Counted from the first letter of the stretch, positions 30,878 to 41,337 are shown. The stretch: DNA of 64,000 bases from Methanosarcina mazei S-6 (GCF_000970205.1 NZ_CP009512.1:3224001-3288000); one strand, 5' to 3'. The notes: a model not told the origin generated them from the sequence alone. Translations and numbers: made by a program.

Positions 30878-30883
30878 AAACCA

Positions 30884-30934
30884 CTGTTAGCATGAAAATA
30901 CTGTTAGCATGAAAACACTGTTAGCATAAAAGTA
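30884..30934. repeat. Three 17-bp tandem repeats
   Basis: CTGTTAGCATGAAAATA, CTGTTAGCATGAAAACA and CTGTTAGCATAAAAGTA follow directly on one another, 7 bases after the surface-protein gene. The rest of 30935-31279 is AT-rich with no supported gene. Confidence 0.9.
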
Positions 30935-31279
30935 TGTGAGGTCTTCCTGCCTCACTTATTTAATGTTATTTTTCCTGCAAACCGCAAAGAAATAAAAAGA
31001 TATGGTTTTCTGAAATTCATCCTTTAACTGGAACTTATTTCTTCTTTTTTCCTTCAATAAATCAGGATAATAATTCCCCTAAAAAACTACATCCCATTTT
31101 TGGCTTAAAATGCAATCATTGTCTTAAAAAATCGTAAATTTTAATGGAGAGGACGTACAATCCTCCTCTGAAGACAAATTATGAAATCTTGGATGAGTTA
31201 TGCCCTAAGGAAAAAAGGATAAAAAATAGCCTTCGCCAAAATAGACGCGGCAAAATGTAGCGAAAAAAGATTCAAATAA

Positions 31280-32194
31280 TTAATTTATTTTTACTGCAAG
31301 CATTCTATCAAGGGCTTCTTTTGCCCTGGCTCTAACATCTTCGGGAACAATTACTCTTTGCTGCATTTTTTCAAGGGAAGTCAGGACTTTTTCAAGGTTG
31401 ACCATTTTCATGCTCGGGCAGCAGGCAAATTCAGAGACGCAGTAGTATGTTTTTTCAGGAACTGCTTTAAGAAGCCCATGAATAAGCCCGCACTCCGTAC
31501 CTATTATAAACTCCTTTGCAGGCGATCTCTCTGCGTGTACGATCATGCCCCGCGTGCTTGCCACATGGTCTGCAAGTTCAAGGACATCAGGGCGGCACTC
31601 GGGATGAGCTATAAATTCAGCCCGAGGATGCTTTTCTTTCATTTTCAGGACATCTTCCCGAAGGATCTGGTGGTGTGTCGGGCAGTGCCCTTCCCAGGGA
31701 ATGATTTTCTTGTCAGTCCGGGACGCAACATAAGCAGCCAGGTTCTTGTCAGGCACAAAGATGACCTCGTCTGCGTCCAGGGAGTTTACAACTTCCACAG
31801 CGTTGGCAGAGGTGCAGCATATATAGGATTCTGCCTTTATTGCAGCCGAGCTGTTTACATAAGAGACAACAGGGGCTTCAGGGTGTTTTTCTTTCAATAT
31901 TTTAAGGCCTTCAACATTGACCATATCTGCCATCGGGCAGGTAGCATCAATTTCAGGCAACAAAACCGTTTTATTAGGGGAAAGGATTGCAGCGCTTTCC
32001 CCCATAAAATGGACGCCGCAGAAGACAATAACATCAGCGTCCTGGCGTACGGCTTCCTGGCTCAGGGCAAGGGAGTCACCGACAAAATCTGCAATGTCCT
32101 GGACTTCGGGGCGTGAATAATAATGAGAAAGAATTACTGCGTTTCGTTTTAACTTCAATTCATTAATCCTTTTTGTAAGGTCTGCTTGCTGCAT
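31280..32194 (-). CDS. nadA: Quinolinate synthase
   Basis: 304 residues. NadA condenses iminoaspartate with dihydroxyacetone phosphate to quinolinate using an [4Fe-4S] cluster. Typical segments are [30 protein letters not shown] and [14 protein letters not shown], and cluster cysteines are visible in [19 protein letters not shown] and [10 protein letters not shown]. It runs in the same direction as nadX, 630 bases downstream, but is separated from it by tandem repeats. Together with nadC at 37.6 kb these give the aspartate-to-nicotinate-mononucleotide route. Confidence 0.95.
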
Positions 32195-32540
32195 GGGACC
32201 ACCATAATATTAGAGTAATTAAACAGAGCTATTTTTTAGCAGAGAGGTTCTCAAGCTCAGGAAGCTCCGGTGATATTTGATTTACTGGCATTTTAATAGA
32301 GGGGGCATATCAAACGTAAAAAAGTGCAGTAGGGAAAAGATTTAATCCATAAAGCTTTTTTCGCGCATATAGCTGTCTCCTGGGATGTACCTGCTTAACT
32401 CTTCCGTCCTATATAATATTTGTGAACACAGCCAGCCTCCTATCCTGAAAAAATTATCAGGACCCGCGCCAGGGAAGAAAAAAGAGGAAAAACGAAAGGG
32501 AAAATCAAATTGAAATAACCCTGCGTGTCTTCTATAGTTT

Positions 32541-32733
32541 ATGAACTCTATCTCTTGTTTATGAACTCTATCTCTTGTTTATGAACTCTATCTCTTGTTT
32601 ATGAACTCTATCTCTTGTTTATGAACTCTATCTCTTGTTTATGAACTCTATCTCTTGTTTATGAACTCTATCTCTTGTTTATGAACTCTATCTCTTGTTT
32701 ATGAACTCTATCTCTTGTTTATGAACTCTATCC
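32541..32733. repeat. 20-bp tandem repeat array between nadX and nadA
   Basis: Nine perfect copies of ATGAACTCTATCTCTTGTTT (32541-32720) plus a partial tenth. The copies are identical, so the array is recent or kept uniform. It lies between nadX (ends 32825) and nadA (starts 32194). No CRISPR-like spacers are present: the units directly abut. Confidence 0.97.
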
Positions 32734-32824
32734 CTTCCAATTCAAGGCTGAATTGTAGATAGGATCTGTACTGGAGATAAGACCAGAACCCAAATGTTCA
32801 CCAGGAATGAAATATTAACGGGCT

Positions 32825-33640
32825 TCAGGTTCCTATCTGGACAGGATTAAGTATCTTTTTCAGGGTTGAGATCGCAGAAAGGGCTGCAAGATAACTTGTT
32901 TTAGGATTTTCCGGAGAAGGAAGGTTTTCTACCTTTGTACAGAATTTCCCAAACTCTCCTTGTACATTAATTTCATGAATGTTCCTCGAAAGGGACGGAT
33001 CAGCTATAACTCTCACCATCGTCCTTTCAAAACCTATACCTGCAAGGCTTATAGTGGCTGCAACGTTAACGTTTGCGGGGAAGGCTTTTACGGCTTCTGA
33101 GGCAGTCCCTTCAAAAAGAATGGTCTCTTTTTCGAGCTTCTCAAGTTCTATGCCATGTTCCACAACATAAGGGGCCCCCATAAGTCCGGAAGGAGGTTTC
33201 CTGGTTGTCAGGGTAACAGAAGAAATCCCGGCGGCATGCGCTGAATTAATACCATCGATTCCGACAACGGCACCCGAGGGGAAGTAAAGCTTGCAGTTAT
33301 GCTTTTTTGCAAGCCCGAAAAGAGTTTCTCTCAATTCTTTATCTGCAAGAGCACCCACACTCAGCACCATTACACTGCATCCGGCTTTAAGGGCCTGAGG
33401 TACGATAAACCTGACAGCATTCTGAGAAGCGCTTTCAACAACAAGGTCTACACTGCTAATAAGTTCTTCAATCTTCATATATGCAGGCTTGCAGGTATTC
33501 AGGGACTTTGCAAGACCAAAGGCTTTGCTTTCAGAAGAGTCACATAAGGCATATAGCTCAGCATCAATCTCTCCGCTGTCAATTGCTCTGCAAATCTGTC
33601 CGCCAATAAAACCGCAACCAATAATTCCTATTTTCAGTAT
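32825..33640 (-). CDS. nadX: L-aspartate dehydrogenase, non-standard start codon
   Basis: 271 residues. The Rossmann NAD-binding motif (LKIGIIGCGFIGGQICRAID) lies upstream of any standard start codon. The frame is open back to a TAA at 33671-33673, but the first ATG is at 33478, inside the protein. The only plausible starts are ATA 33640 or CTG 33637; CAGGAG ends 6 bases before the ATA. The enzyme oxidises aspartate to iminoaspartate for NadA and replaces bacterial NadB. Later landmarks are PSGAVVGIDGINSAHAAGI, TTRKPPSGLMGAPY and NVNVAATISLAGIGFERT. Confidence 0.88.
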   Translation of the reverse strand: MLKIGIIGCGFIGGQICRAIDSGEIDAELYALCDSSESKAFGLAKSLNTCKPAYMKIEELISSVDLVVESASQNAVRFIVPQALKAGCSVMVLSVGALADKELRETLFGLAKKHNCKLYFPSGAVVGIDGINSAHAAGISSVTLTTRKPPSGLMGAPYVVEHGIELEKLEKETILFEGTASEAVKAFPANVNVAATISLAGIGFERTMVRVIADPSLSRNIHEINVQGEFGKFCTKVENLPSPENPKTSYLAALSAISTLKKILNPVQIGT

Positions 33641-33808
33641 TCCAGGCTCCTGAGAATAATCAATAAAGTTTTAGTTTATTAAACCAGTCTATCTGGTAAT
33701 TTTCAATCAACTATAAGTTCTTATAATTAATACTCTTAACATACCCCGGTGCAGAAGAGACCCGGGAATGGGAGTACTGTACTCTTTTCTCTCTCTTTAA
33801 ACCTTCTG

Positions 33809-34011
33809 TTACCAGGATTTTACTCTTTCCTTAAAATCCTTTAGCATTCTGACTTTTTCCTTTGTCTGTTCCCAGAACCTTTCATTGAACTCGTCCCAAA
33901 ACCTGACTTAATTTTATGTTTCTCATGCATCACAACTTCAAAGTATGACTCTTCTAGCATACTGTTAGTTTCAATTTTCATTGGCATGAAAGTACTTCCA
34001 GATATTTTCAT
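33809..34011 (-). pseudogene. Possible decayed small gene
   Basis: A minus-strand ATG at 34011 opens a frame (MKISGSTFMPMKIETNSMLE...) that runs into a stop. The neighbouring frame continues with a protein-like, amphipathic segment (FWDEFNERFWEQ, KVRMLKDFKERVKSW) ending in TAA at 33809. A one- or two-base shift near 33900 would join them. I do not recognise the family. The rest of 33673-34341 holds only AT-rich sequence. Confidence 0.3.
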
Positions 34012-34341
34012 TTTTTGCGCTTGTTATTCGAAGAATTTCATTTTTGCTTTTTAGGAGATCTGCAAAAGGGATTCAAAGAAATATTTTGAGTTTTGAGATC
34101 AACTTATGTAAAACAAGTTTCAGTGCTCGAGTTTAGATATTAACGCCCATCCAAAGTTATAAGAAAGTGTGTTAAGTATTATAAATAAGGACATTTGATG
34201 TTTTTATAGTGCATATTGAGAATACTAATTTCTCATGGAAAGCGGTCTTTTTCTGTCAATGGCCCATGGAATCAATACTGGATTTGAAAAAACTGACATA
34301 TGCTAAAATGTCAGAGTAAAGAAAGATGAAGGAGTAGATAT

Positions 34342-37221
34342 ATGATAACTAACAAAAAGCTGAATTCGCTATCTTTAGCAGCAGCAGCTCTGATTTTATA
34401 TTTAATTCTTTTTTCATATACATCATCAGCAGCTACAACAATTTGTAATGTTGAAAGCACCAATTATCAACCTCCCGAAGATTCTGAGGAGATAGTTTCC
34501 GAAATAGGAGTATCTGACAACCGTTTGCGTGAAGCATCTCCTGACACCGTCTACAAGGATTCATCCTTTATTGACGTAGGCGGAATGAATAATGTCAGAT
34601 ACAGAGATATATTGCAGTTTGACCTAAGCAAATATACCAGTAACTCCCGGATTACTAATGCGGTTCTTTCACTCTACTGGTATTATCCAACGGGTAAAAC
34701 AAGACCAGAAGACACTGTAATTGAGATTTACAGGCCGGCAACTTCATGGAAACTATTCCCATGGGACCAAGACTATATAAGCTGGAATAAAGAAGACAAA
34801 GATGATGCTTGGAGGAATGCGGGTGGAGACTGGTATGATAAAAATGGTATTTTGCAGGGTAATACTCCATATGCTACAATAACCATCAAAGGCAGTACCC
34901 TTCCTGACAACAGGTACTATGAGCTGGATGTAACAGACCTGGTAGAGGAGTATGTTATCGGCAAATATGAAAACACAGGAATCCTTATAAAAGCACGCAC
35001 AGAGAGCAATAACTATATCGCTTTCTATAGCAGTGACTGGACAGATGAAAACCAGAGACCTAAGATTACTGTGACTGAAGAGAAACTACCTTATGAAATT
35101 AATATAATTCAGATCTTCACTCTTGGATCAGCGAATGATCCTAATATTTATGACGACATGATAGTGTATGAGGATAGAGACAATGGAAAAACTGACATAT
35201 ATGCGTATGAACTTTCCGGCCATTTATATATGATCTCCAAAAGCGGGACTGCTAACTCTCCTGCAATCTACGGTGACAAGATCGTTTGGATGGAAGATCG
35301 GAATGGGAAATCCGACATATACATGTATAACATATCTACCTCTCAGGAAACTCAGATCTCAACAAACGGAACAGCATTAGGTAACGGAGATAGCGGTCCT
35401 GATATCTATAAAGATACAATAGTGTGGGAGGAACTTAATGACACCTACAGATCCAATCATGACACCTACAGATCCAATCTCATCATACATAATCTTTCCA
35501 CTCAACAGAACACTCAGATACCCATCAGCAATAAAAATTTATACAGTTTTGCTATCCACGACGATAAGATAGTTGTGTGCTCTGGGGTTACATCGGTTAC
35601 ATATCAACCTTCTATTATCGACATGTATGATCTCTCCACTCAGGAAACAACCCGGATTATCAGCGGAGGACTACATAGCTCTGCAATATATGATAACAGA
35701 ATAGCATATCTGGAAAAATCAGACCGTTATAATATTTACGTATATGACCTTTATGTATATGACCTTTCCACTCAACAGGGAATTCAAGTTTCCACCAGTG
35801 GAAATGCGTGCAACCCTATAATTTACAGCCTCCCTTCAATTTACAATGACAGAATAGTGTGGGGAAAGTTCTTCCAGAATGGAATGTCCAATATCTACAT
35901 GTATGATCTCTCCAACTCAAAAGAAACTCAGATTACCACCAGCGGAAATGCAATGTATCCTGATATCTACGGTGACACGATAGTTTGGATTGATCACGAG
36001 GATATCTACACGGATAAAAATGATATTTTCGTGGGTACTGTCTCAGAAGGGAAATATATAATTTCCGAAATAGGAGTATCTGACAACCGTTTGCGTGAAG
36101 CTTCTCCTGACACCGTCTATAAGGATTCATCCTTTATTGACGTAGGCGGAATGAATAATGTCAGATACAGAGATATATTGCAGTTTGACCTAAGCAAATA
36201 TACCAGTAACTCCCGGATTACTAATGCGGTTCTTTCACTCTACTGGTATTATCCAGCGGGCAAAACAAGACCAGAAGACACTGTAATTGAGATTTACAGG
36301 CCGGCATCTTCATGGAACTTAGACTATGTAAGCTGGAATAAAAAAGACAAAAATGTTGCATGGGAAAAACCAGGAGGAGATTGGTACGATAAAAATGGTA
36401 TTTTGCAGGGTAATACTCCATATGCTACAATAACTGTCAAAGGCAGTTTCCCTCCTGGCGATAAATACTACGAGCTGGATGTAACAGACCTGGTAAAAGA
36501 ATATACCAGTGGAAAATATGAAAACACCGGGTTCCTGATAAAAGCACGCACAGAGAACAATAACTATATCGCTTTTTATAGCAGTGACTGGACAGATGAA
36601 AACCAGAAACCAAAGATTACTGTGGTTGAAAAAGAAGTACCTGTAGTAACTGTTACCGGTGCAACGGATAATCGTTTACGTGAGGCTTCTCCTAATACTG
36701 TATATTCCGACACTTCATTTATTGACATCGGGGGAATGAATAATGTCAGATACAGAGATATAATAAGATTTGATCTCAGCGAATATAAAGGTGATACTTC
36801 TATTGAAAAAGCAGCCCTTTATCTCTACTGGTATTATCCAGCAGGAAAAACAAGGCCTGAAGATACTGTAATTGAGATTTACAGGCCGGCATCTTCATGG
36901 AACTCAGACTATGTGAGCTGGAACAAAAGGGACAACGGTGTTGTTTGGACTAGTCCAGGCGGAGACTGGTACGATAAAAATGGTGTTTTGCAGGGAGGCA
37001 CCCCATACGCTACAATAACTATTAGGGGTAGTAGCCCTCCTGACAATAAGTATTACAAGCTGGATGTAACTGATCTCGTAAAAGAGTATACCAGTGGAAA
37101 ATACGAAAACACCGGTTTTCTCATAAAAGCACACACCGAAAGCAACAACTATATTGCATTCTACAGCAGTGACTGCGGAAACGAAAGTCAGGTGCCAAAG
37201 CTTCAACTGGTATACAGCTAA
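34342..37221 (+). CDS. Large secreted DNRLRE-domain / beta-propeller surface protein
   Basis: 959 residues with GGAG before the ATG. A signal peptide ends near SSAATT. Domains: DNRLRE 1 (about 52-235), a TolB/surface-layer-like beta-propeller (about 255-565; repeated 'A..YGDKIVW..' and 'IYMYDLS' strands), DNRLRE 2 (about 575-765) and DNRLRE 3 (about 770-957). Each DNRLRE unit has DNRLREASP.TVY..(S/T)SFID(V/I)GG and ends in YIAFYSSD. Such domains are typical of Methanosarcina surface proteins related to disaggregatase and may bind or cleave the methanochondroitin matrix (inference). It has no C-terminal anchor. DNRLRE 1 and 2 are about 98% identical in DNA over 250 bases. Confidence 0.88.
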   Translation: MITNKKLNSLSLAAAALILYLILFSYTSSAATTICNVESTNYQPPEDSEEIVSEIGVSDNRLREASPDTVYKDSSFIDVGGMNNVRYRDILQFDLSKYTSNSRITNAVLSLYWYYPTGKTRPEDTVIEIYRPATSWKLFPWDQDYISWNKEDKDDAWRNAGGDWYDKNGILQGNTPYATITIKGSTLPDNRYYELDVTDLVEEYVIGKYENTGILIKARTESNNYIAFYSSDWTDENQRPKITVTEEKLPYEINIIQIFTLGSANDPNIYDDMIVYEDRDNGKTDIYAYELSGHLYMISKSGTANSPAIYGDKIVWMEDRNGKSDIYMYNISTSQETQISTNGTALGNGDSGPDIYKDTIVWEELNDTYRSNHDTYRSNLIIHNLSTQQNTQIPISNKNLYSFAIHDDKIVVCSGVTSVTYQPSIIDMYDLSTQETTRIISGGLHSSAIYDNRIAYLEKSDRYNIYVYDLYVYDLSTQQGIQVSTSGNACNPIIYSLPSIYNDRIVWGKFFQNGMSNIYMYDLSNSKETQITTSGNAMYPDIYGDTIVWIDHEDIYTDKNDIFVGTVSEGKYIISEIGVSDNRLREASPDTVYKDSSFIDVGGMNNVRYRDILQFDLSKYTSNSRITNAVLSLYWYYPAGKTRPEDTVIEIYRPASSWNLDYVSWNKKDKNVAWEKPGGDWYDKNGILQGNTPYATITVKGSFPPGDKYYELDVTDLVKEYTSGKYENTGFLIKARTENNNYIAFYSSDWTDENQKPKITVVEKEVPVVTVTGATDNRLREASPNTVYSDTSFIDIGGMNNVRYRDIIRFDLSEYKGDTSIEKAALYLYWYYPAGKTRPEDTVIEIYRPASSWNSDYVSWNKRDNGVVWTSPGGDWYDKNGVLQGGTPYATITIRGSSPPDNKYYKLDVTDLVKEYTSGKYENTGFLIKAHTESNNYIAFYSSDCGNESQVPKLQLVYS

Positions 37222-37612
37222 AGGATTAAATGTTTTTTAGAAGGTGTTCCGAAATTCAGGCAACAGGAAATATAAATTTCTTAGTGCTACTTTTCGGAAA
37301 AACCTATTGTTTTTTCTAAATATTCATATAGGTTTCTATATATCAGAGAGTCTAAGGAACAAATCCGGGAACGCCGGAAAATAAGCTGCAGCTTGATAGT
37401 AAAAAACGCAGTCGATAAAGATACTAAAAAGGTAAATATGGCTACGGGAAAACCCTCGCCCTTCAGGCATTTAAAGTATGGTTCAGGCATTCGTTTTTCC
37501 ATAATACAGATGTATATATTTCAAGAAAATAGCCACTGGAAAGAGATAGAAAAACCCGAAATGCCCGCGCCTCTTATAAATGCAGGAGACATAAAATAGC
37601 GGGGTAAAAATT
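37222..37612. other. Intergenic region upstream of nadC
   Basis: 391 bases with no gene that I can support; a 68-codon open frame lacks a ribosome-binding site and family features. TATATATTTC near 37511 may be part of the nadC promoter. Confidence 0.5.
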
Positions 37613-38446
37613 ATGTTTATCAGAGAAATTGAAAGCTTCATAGAAGAAGACCTTGGGTACGATGACGTTTCATGCACTATTGTCCCGGACAGGCCTGCTG
37701 AAGCCATTATTTTTACGAAAGAAGACTGCACGGTTGCAGGGATAGATGAGGCAGTATCAATATTTTATTATTTTGGGATTCAGGCTGAAACTGATTTTAA
37801 AGATGGGGACCAGCTAAAGAAGGGAGACATAATTTTCAGGCTTAAGGGAGGAGCCGTTTCCATTCTAAGGGCAGAGCGCATCAGCCTCAACTTCCTGGGA
37901 CACCTCAGCGGAATTGCAACCCTGACAAGAAAATGCATGGACATTGCTAGAAAGCACTCTGAGACTGTGAGGGTCGCCTGCACAAGAAAGACAACTCCCG
38001 GAATCAGGAAATTCGAAAAGCTGGCTGTTGCCGCAGGTGGGGGAGATACACACAGGTTTAACCTCTCGGATGCGGTCATGATAAAAGATAACCATGTGAA
38101 ACTTATGGGGATAGAAGCCGCAATCAAAGAAGCCCGGAAAACCAGCTTTACACGGAAAATTGAGGTTGAAGTTGAATCTGCAGAAGATGCGGTCTTTGCC
38201 GCAGAGCTGGGAGCTGACATAATAATGCTTGACAATATGCAGCCTGATGGGGTTAAAGAAACTATTTCCATACTTAACGGAAAAGGGCTCAGAGAATCAG
38301 TTCTTATAGAAGCTTCAGGAGGGATTTCTCTGGAAAACCTGGAAGCTTATGCAAAAACAGGAGTGGATGTAATATCCATGGGCTTACTGATCCACAGATC
38401 AAGATGGATAGATGTCAGCCTGGAAATAGTCCGCCCTGAGAGCTAA
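37613..38446 (+). CDS. nadC: Nicotinate-nucleotide pyrophosphorylase (quinolinate phosphoribosyltransferase)
   Basis: 277 residues. It converts quinolinate and PRPP to nicotinate mononucleotide, CO2 and pyrophosphate. Family features are EDLGYDDVSC, the RAERISLNFLGHLSGIATLT helix, CTRKTTPGIRKFEKLAV(A)AGGGDTHRFNLSD in two parts, IEVEVES, and the C-terminal EASGGISLENL...GVDVISMG. GGGG lies 9 bases upstream. It stands 5 kb from nadX/nadA and on the opposite strand. Confidence 0.95.
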   Translation: MFIREIESFIEEDLGYDDVSCTIVPDRPAEAIIFTKEDCTVAGIDEAVSIFYYFGIQAETDFKDGDQLKKGDIIFRLKGGAVSILRAERISLNFLGHLSGIATLTRKCMDIARKHSETVRVACTRKTTPGIRKFEKLAVAAGGGDTHRFNLSDAVMIKDNHVKLMGIEAAIKEARKTSFTRKIEVEVESAEDAVFAAELGADIIMLDNMQPDGVKETISILNGKGLRESVLIEASGGISLENLEAYAKTGVDVISMGLLIHRSRWIDVSLEIVRPES

Positions 38447-38534
38447 AATATATTCTGGAAATTGGAGACATAAGTTAGCTCCAAATAGAAATCAGAACCG
38501 AAAAAGCTGCACAGGGCAAGAAAATTAAAAAAAC

Positions 38535-38700
38535 AGCATATAGGTATTAAAGATATGAGATATAAATATTAAAAAATAAGTATTAATAGTTAGTTATAAA
38601 TACTAAAGAATAAATGTTAAAAAATAATATATAAATGTGAAAAAATAAGTGTTAAAAAAACGAGGTATAAGTGTTAAAAAATGATATATGAGTATAATTT
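38535..38700. repeat. AT-rich degenerate repeat upstream of the ABC importer
   Basis: Loose repetition of ATAAGTGTTAAAAAAT-type units about 20 bases apart. The remaining bases between nadC and the importer (38447-39033) are AT-rich with no supported gene. Confidence 0.7.
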
Positions 38701-39033
38701 GAAGAATCACTACTTCTCTTTTTATTGAAGAGACCTTTCTCTTTAATAGTATTTAAAGGTCTTTTGCTCAGGTCTATTACACTTCTCCCCATGACCTCGT
38801 TTTTAACATACGTGAGCATGAATATTTCTTACTGCATACACATATATTTTCCAGAAGGAGCATTAAGTTATTCACAAAGTATTGATGCTTATTCTTTTGA
38901 TTACTACCAGTTAAAATAAGAATGCTAATAAGTCATACCATTTTTTATGAAATTAATGATCTATAATAATTAGCAGAAAAATTTAGTTAAATTTATGTAA
39001 TACTCTTCCTTTAGTAAACTAGAGGAAAGTAAC

Positions 39034-40248
39034 ATGAAAACTATTTCCAGTGTTAAATTTAAAAAAATTATTTTTATAGGAATGCTCATCCTCACCCTTA
39101 TCGCAAGCTCAGGGTGTACGGGTGAGTCCAGCCCTGCTGAAAACGCGGAACACGAAAACCCGGCTGAAGATGCTGGAACCGCAACAGGTACCGATGAATT
39201 AACGGAGTCTGCCGAAAAAACAGTAACTGATGGGTTCGGCAGGACCGTCACCATACCCGGAAACGTAGAAAGCGTGGTCTGCTCAGGGGCAGGCTCCCTG
39301 CGTTATCTTGTATATCTCCAATCTCAGGACCTGGTGGTCGGAGTAGACAGCCTGGAAAAGCAGGAAGCTGAGATCGAAGGTCGTCCCTATGCCCTTGCAA
39401 ACCCCCAGCTTAAAGACTACCCGCTTATTGGCGAGTTCAGGGGCAAAGATGATCCGGAGAAAGTCATTGATATCGGCCCCCAGCTGGTCCTGAAAGCCGG
39501 CACAACCGGTCAGGCACCGGCAGCAAACGCAGCTGAAGCAGACAGCCTCCAGGAAAAAACCGGTGTCCCTGTGATCTCTTTCCCTTACGGCTCATTGAAT
39601 AATGATGAACGTAAAGCCGAAATGTACAGCTCACTCCGGATAATGGGTGAGGCAGTGGGCAAAGAGGAAAGAGCAGAAGAGGTAATTGCTTATATCGATG
39701 CTACCATGGAGGATCTGGAAAAGAGGACTGCAGACATTCCGGAGTCTGAAAGAAAGAATGTTTATGTAGGAGGGGTCAGCAGTGCAGGCGCCCACGGGAT
39801 AATCTCCACAGAGCCGGCTTATGCTCCATTCCTCTGGGTGAATGCAAATAACGTTGCAGCCGGAATGGGTGCAGACCACGCTGACATTGCCAAAGAGGCT
39901 CTTGTCGACTGGGATCCGGAATACATCTTTATCGACACAGGCACTCTCCAGCTCGGGAACGAAGGAGCCATCGGAGAACTCAAGACTGACTCGTCTCTTA
40001 CCGGACTTTCAGCCGTTAAAAACGGCAATGTTTACGGAGTAATTCCTTACAATTTCTACAGCACTAACTATGAATCAGTGCTTGCAAACGCTTACTTTGT
40101 AGGGAAGGTGCTCTATCCGGACCGTTTCGAGGATATCGACCCTGAAGCCAAAGCCGACGAAATATACACATTCTTCGTTGGAAAACCTGTGTTCTCTGAC
40201 CTTAACGGACAGTACAACGACACCGGCTTCAAGCAGATTCCGCTATAA
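39034..40248 (+). CDS. btuF: ABC importer substrate-binding lipoprotein (BtuF/FepB type)
   Basis: 404 residues. A lipoprotein signal has its lipobox Cys at 28 (LIASSGC), followed by a Ser/Glu/Asn/Ala spacer and a periplasmic-binding-protein type 2 domain starting at VTDGFGRTVTIPGNVESVVCSGAG. It captures an iron chelate or cobamide outside the cell and passes it to the next two proteins. The C-terminal half (ADEIYTFFVGKPVFSDL) is typical of archaeal members. A cobamide substrate is plausible in this corrinoid-dependent organism but cannot be shown from sequence. Confidence 0.82.
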   Translation: MKTISSVKFKKIIFIGMLILTLIASSGCTGESSPAENAEHENPAEDAGTATGTDELTESAEKTVTDGFGRTVTIPGNVESVVCSGAGSLRYLVYLQSQDLVVGVDSLEKQEAEIEGRPYALANPQLKDYPLIGEFRGKDDPEKVIDIGPQLVLKAGTTGQAPAANAAEADSLQEKTGVPVISFPYGSLNNDERKAEMYSSLRIMGEAVGKEERAEEVIAYIDATMEDLEKRTADIPESERKNVYVGGVSSAGAHGIISTEPAYAPFLWVNANNVAAGMGADHADIAKEALVDWDPEYIFIDTGTLQLGNEGAIGELKTDSSLTGLSAVKNGNVYGVIPYNFYSTNYESVLANAYFVGKVLYPDRFEDIDPEAKADEIYTFFVGKPVFSDLNGQYNDTGFKQIPL

Positions 40249-40266
40249 CACGGAGGGTACAAATAA

Positions 40267-41337
40267 GTGCATTTTGCCGACGGAGCAGTTCCAGAAGATT
40301 ACCTCGTATATGTGCGAAGAAAATTCTTCTGGATTATGGGGGGGCTCCTGCTCCTATTTATTATGCTCATATACTCAATCTCTGTAGGAGCAGTAACAAT
40401 ACCTCCTTATGAGGTCCTGCAAACCCTGATGGGGCAGAGTGTCTCTACAAAATGGGACTCAATAATCTGGAATATACGCCTCCCTCAAGCCCTTGCTGCA
40501 ATAGTGGCCGGAGCCGGTCTCTCAGTTGCGGGAGTCGTAATGCAATCTATCCTGCGCAATCCACTCGGGTCTCCTTTCACCCTTGGAATCTCCAATGCAG
40601 GAGCATTCGGAGCTGCAGTTTCGGTAATTATCCTTGGCACAGGAAAAATGCAATCAACCGCTGCAGACGCTGTCATAATTAACAACCCTTACATGACCAC
40701 GATTGTGGCTTTTATTTTCTGTCTCCTCGCTACCGGGATAATCCTGCTTATCTCCAGGATACGGGCAGCTTCACCCGAAGTGATGGTGCTTGCAGGAGTG
40801 GCTCTTTCTTCCCTCTTTACCGCAGGAACGATGTTCCTTCAGTACTTTGCTGACGATACCCAGCTCGCAGCAGTTGTGTTCTGGACCTTTGGCGATGTTG
40901 GAAGAGCAAACTGGCTGGAATTTAAGATTATGGCAGTTGTTGTCCTGCTTTCAACTCTGTTCTTTATGATCAACCGCTGGGACTACAATGCCATAGACGC
41001 AGGAGACGAGACCGCGAAAGGTCTTGGAGTCAACGTGGAAAGAGTCAGGATGGTAGGCATGATTGTTGCAGCTCTAGTATCTGCCGTTATTGTTTCTTTC
41101 CTTGGAGTAATCGGATTTGTAGGACTGATCTGCCCTCATATGGTAAGGAGACTCATAGGGGATGACCAGAGATACCTCATCCCGGGTTCAACTCTGCTTG
41201 GTGGAATTCTTCTCCTGGCATCTGACACGGCAGCCAGGATCATAATATCACCATATGTGCTTCCTGTCTCCATACTTACTGCTTTCATGGGAGCACCGAC
41301 TTTCATTTACCTGCTTCTCAGGGGGTATAGACGATGA
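40267..41337 (+). CDS. btuC: ABC importer permease (BtuC/FecCD family)
   Basis: 356 residues with a GTG start 9 bases after GGAGGGT. About ten membrane segments. The family landmarks are IRLPQALAAIVAGAGLSVAGVVMQ, RNPLGSPFTLGISNAGAFGAA, GVIGFVGLICPHMVRRLIGDD and LLLASDTAARII. It forms the membrane channel of the cobalamin or siderophore importer. The last bases overlap the ATPase start by 4, so the two are coupled. Confidence 0.9.
   Translation: MHFADGAVPEDYLVYVRRKFFWIMGGLLLLFIMLIYSISVGAVTIPPYEVLQTLMGQSVSTKWDSIIWNIRLPQALAAIVAGAGLSVAGVVMQSILRNPLGSPFTLGISNAGAFGAAVSVIILGTGKMQSTAADAVIINNPYMTTIVAFIFCLLATGIILLISRIRAASPEVMVLAGVALSSLFTAGTMFLQYFADDTQLAAVVFWTFGDVGRANWLEFKIMAVVVLLSTLFFMINRWDYNAIDAGDETAKGLGVNVERVRMVGMIVAALVSAVIVSFLGVIGFVGLICPHMVRRLIGDDQRYLIPGSTLLGGILLLASDTAARIIISPYVLPVSILTAFMGAPTFIYLLLRGYRR

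Noticed and set aside
32541-32733. Possible CRISPR array
   Set aside because: Units abut without spacers and no cas genes are near; it is a simple tandem repeat.
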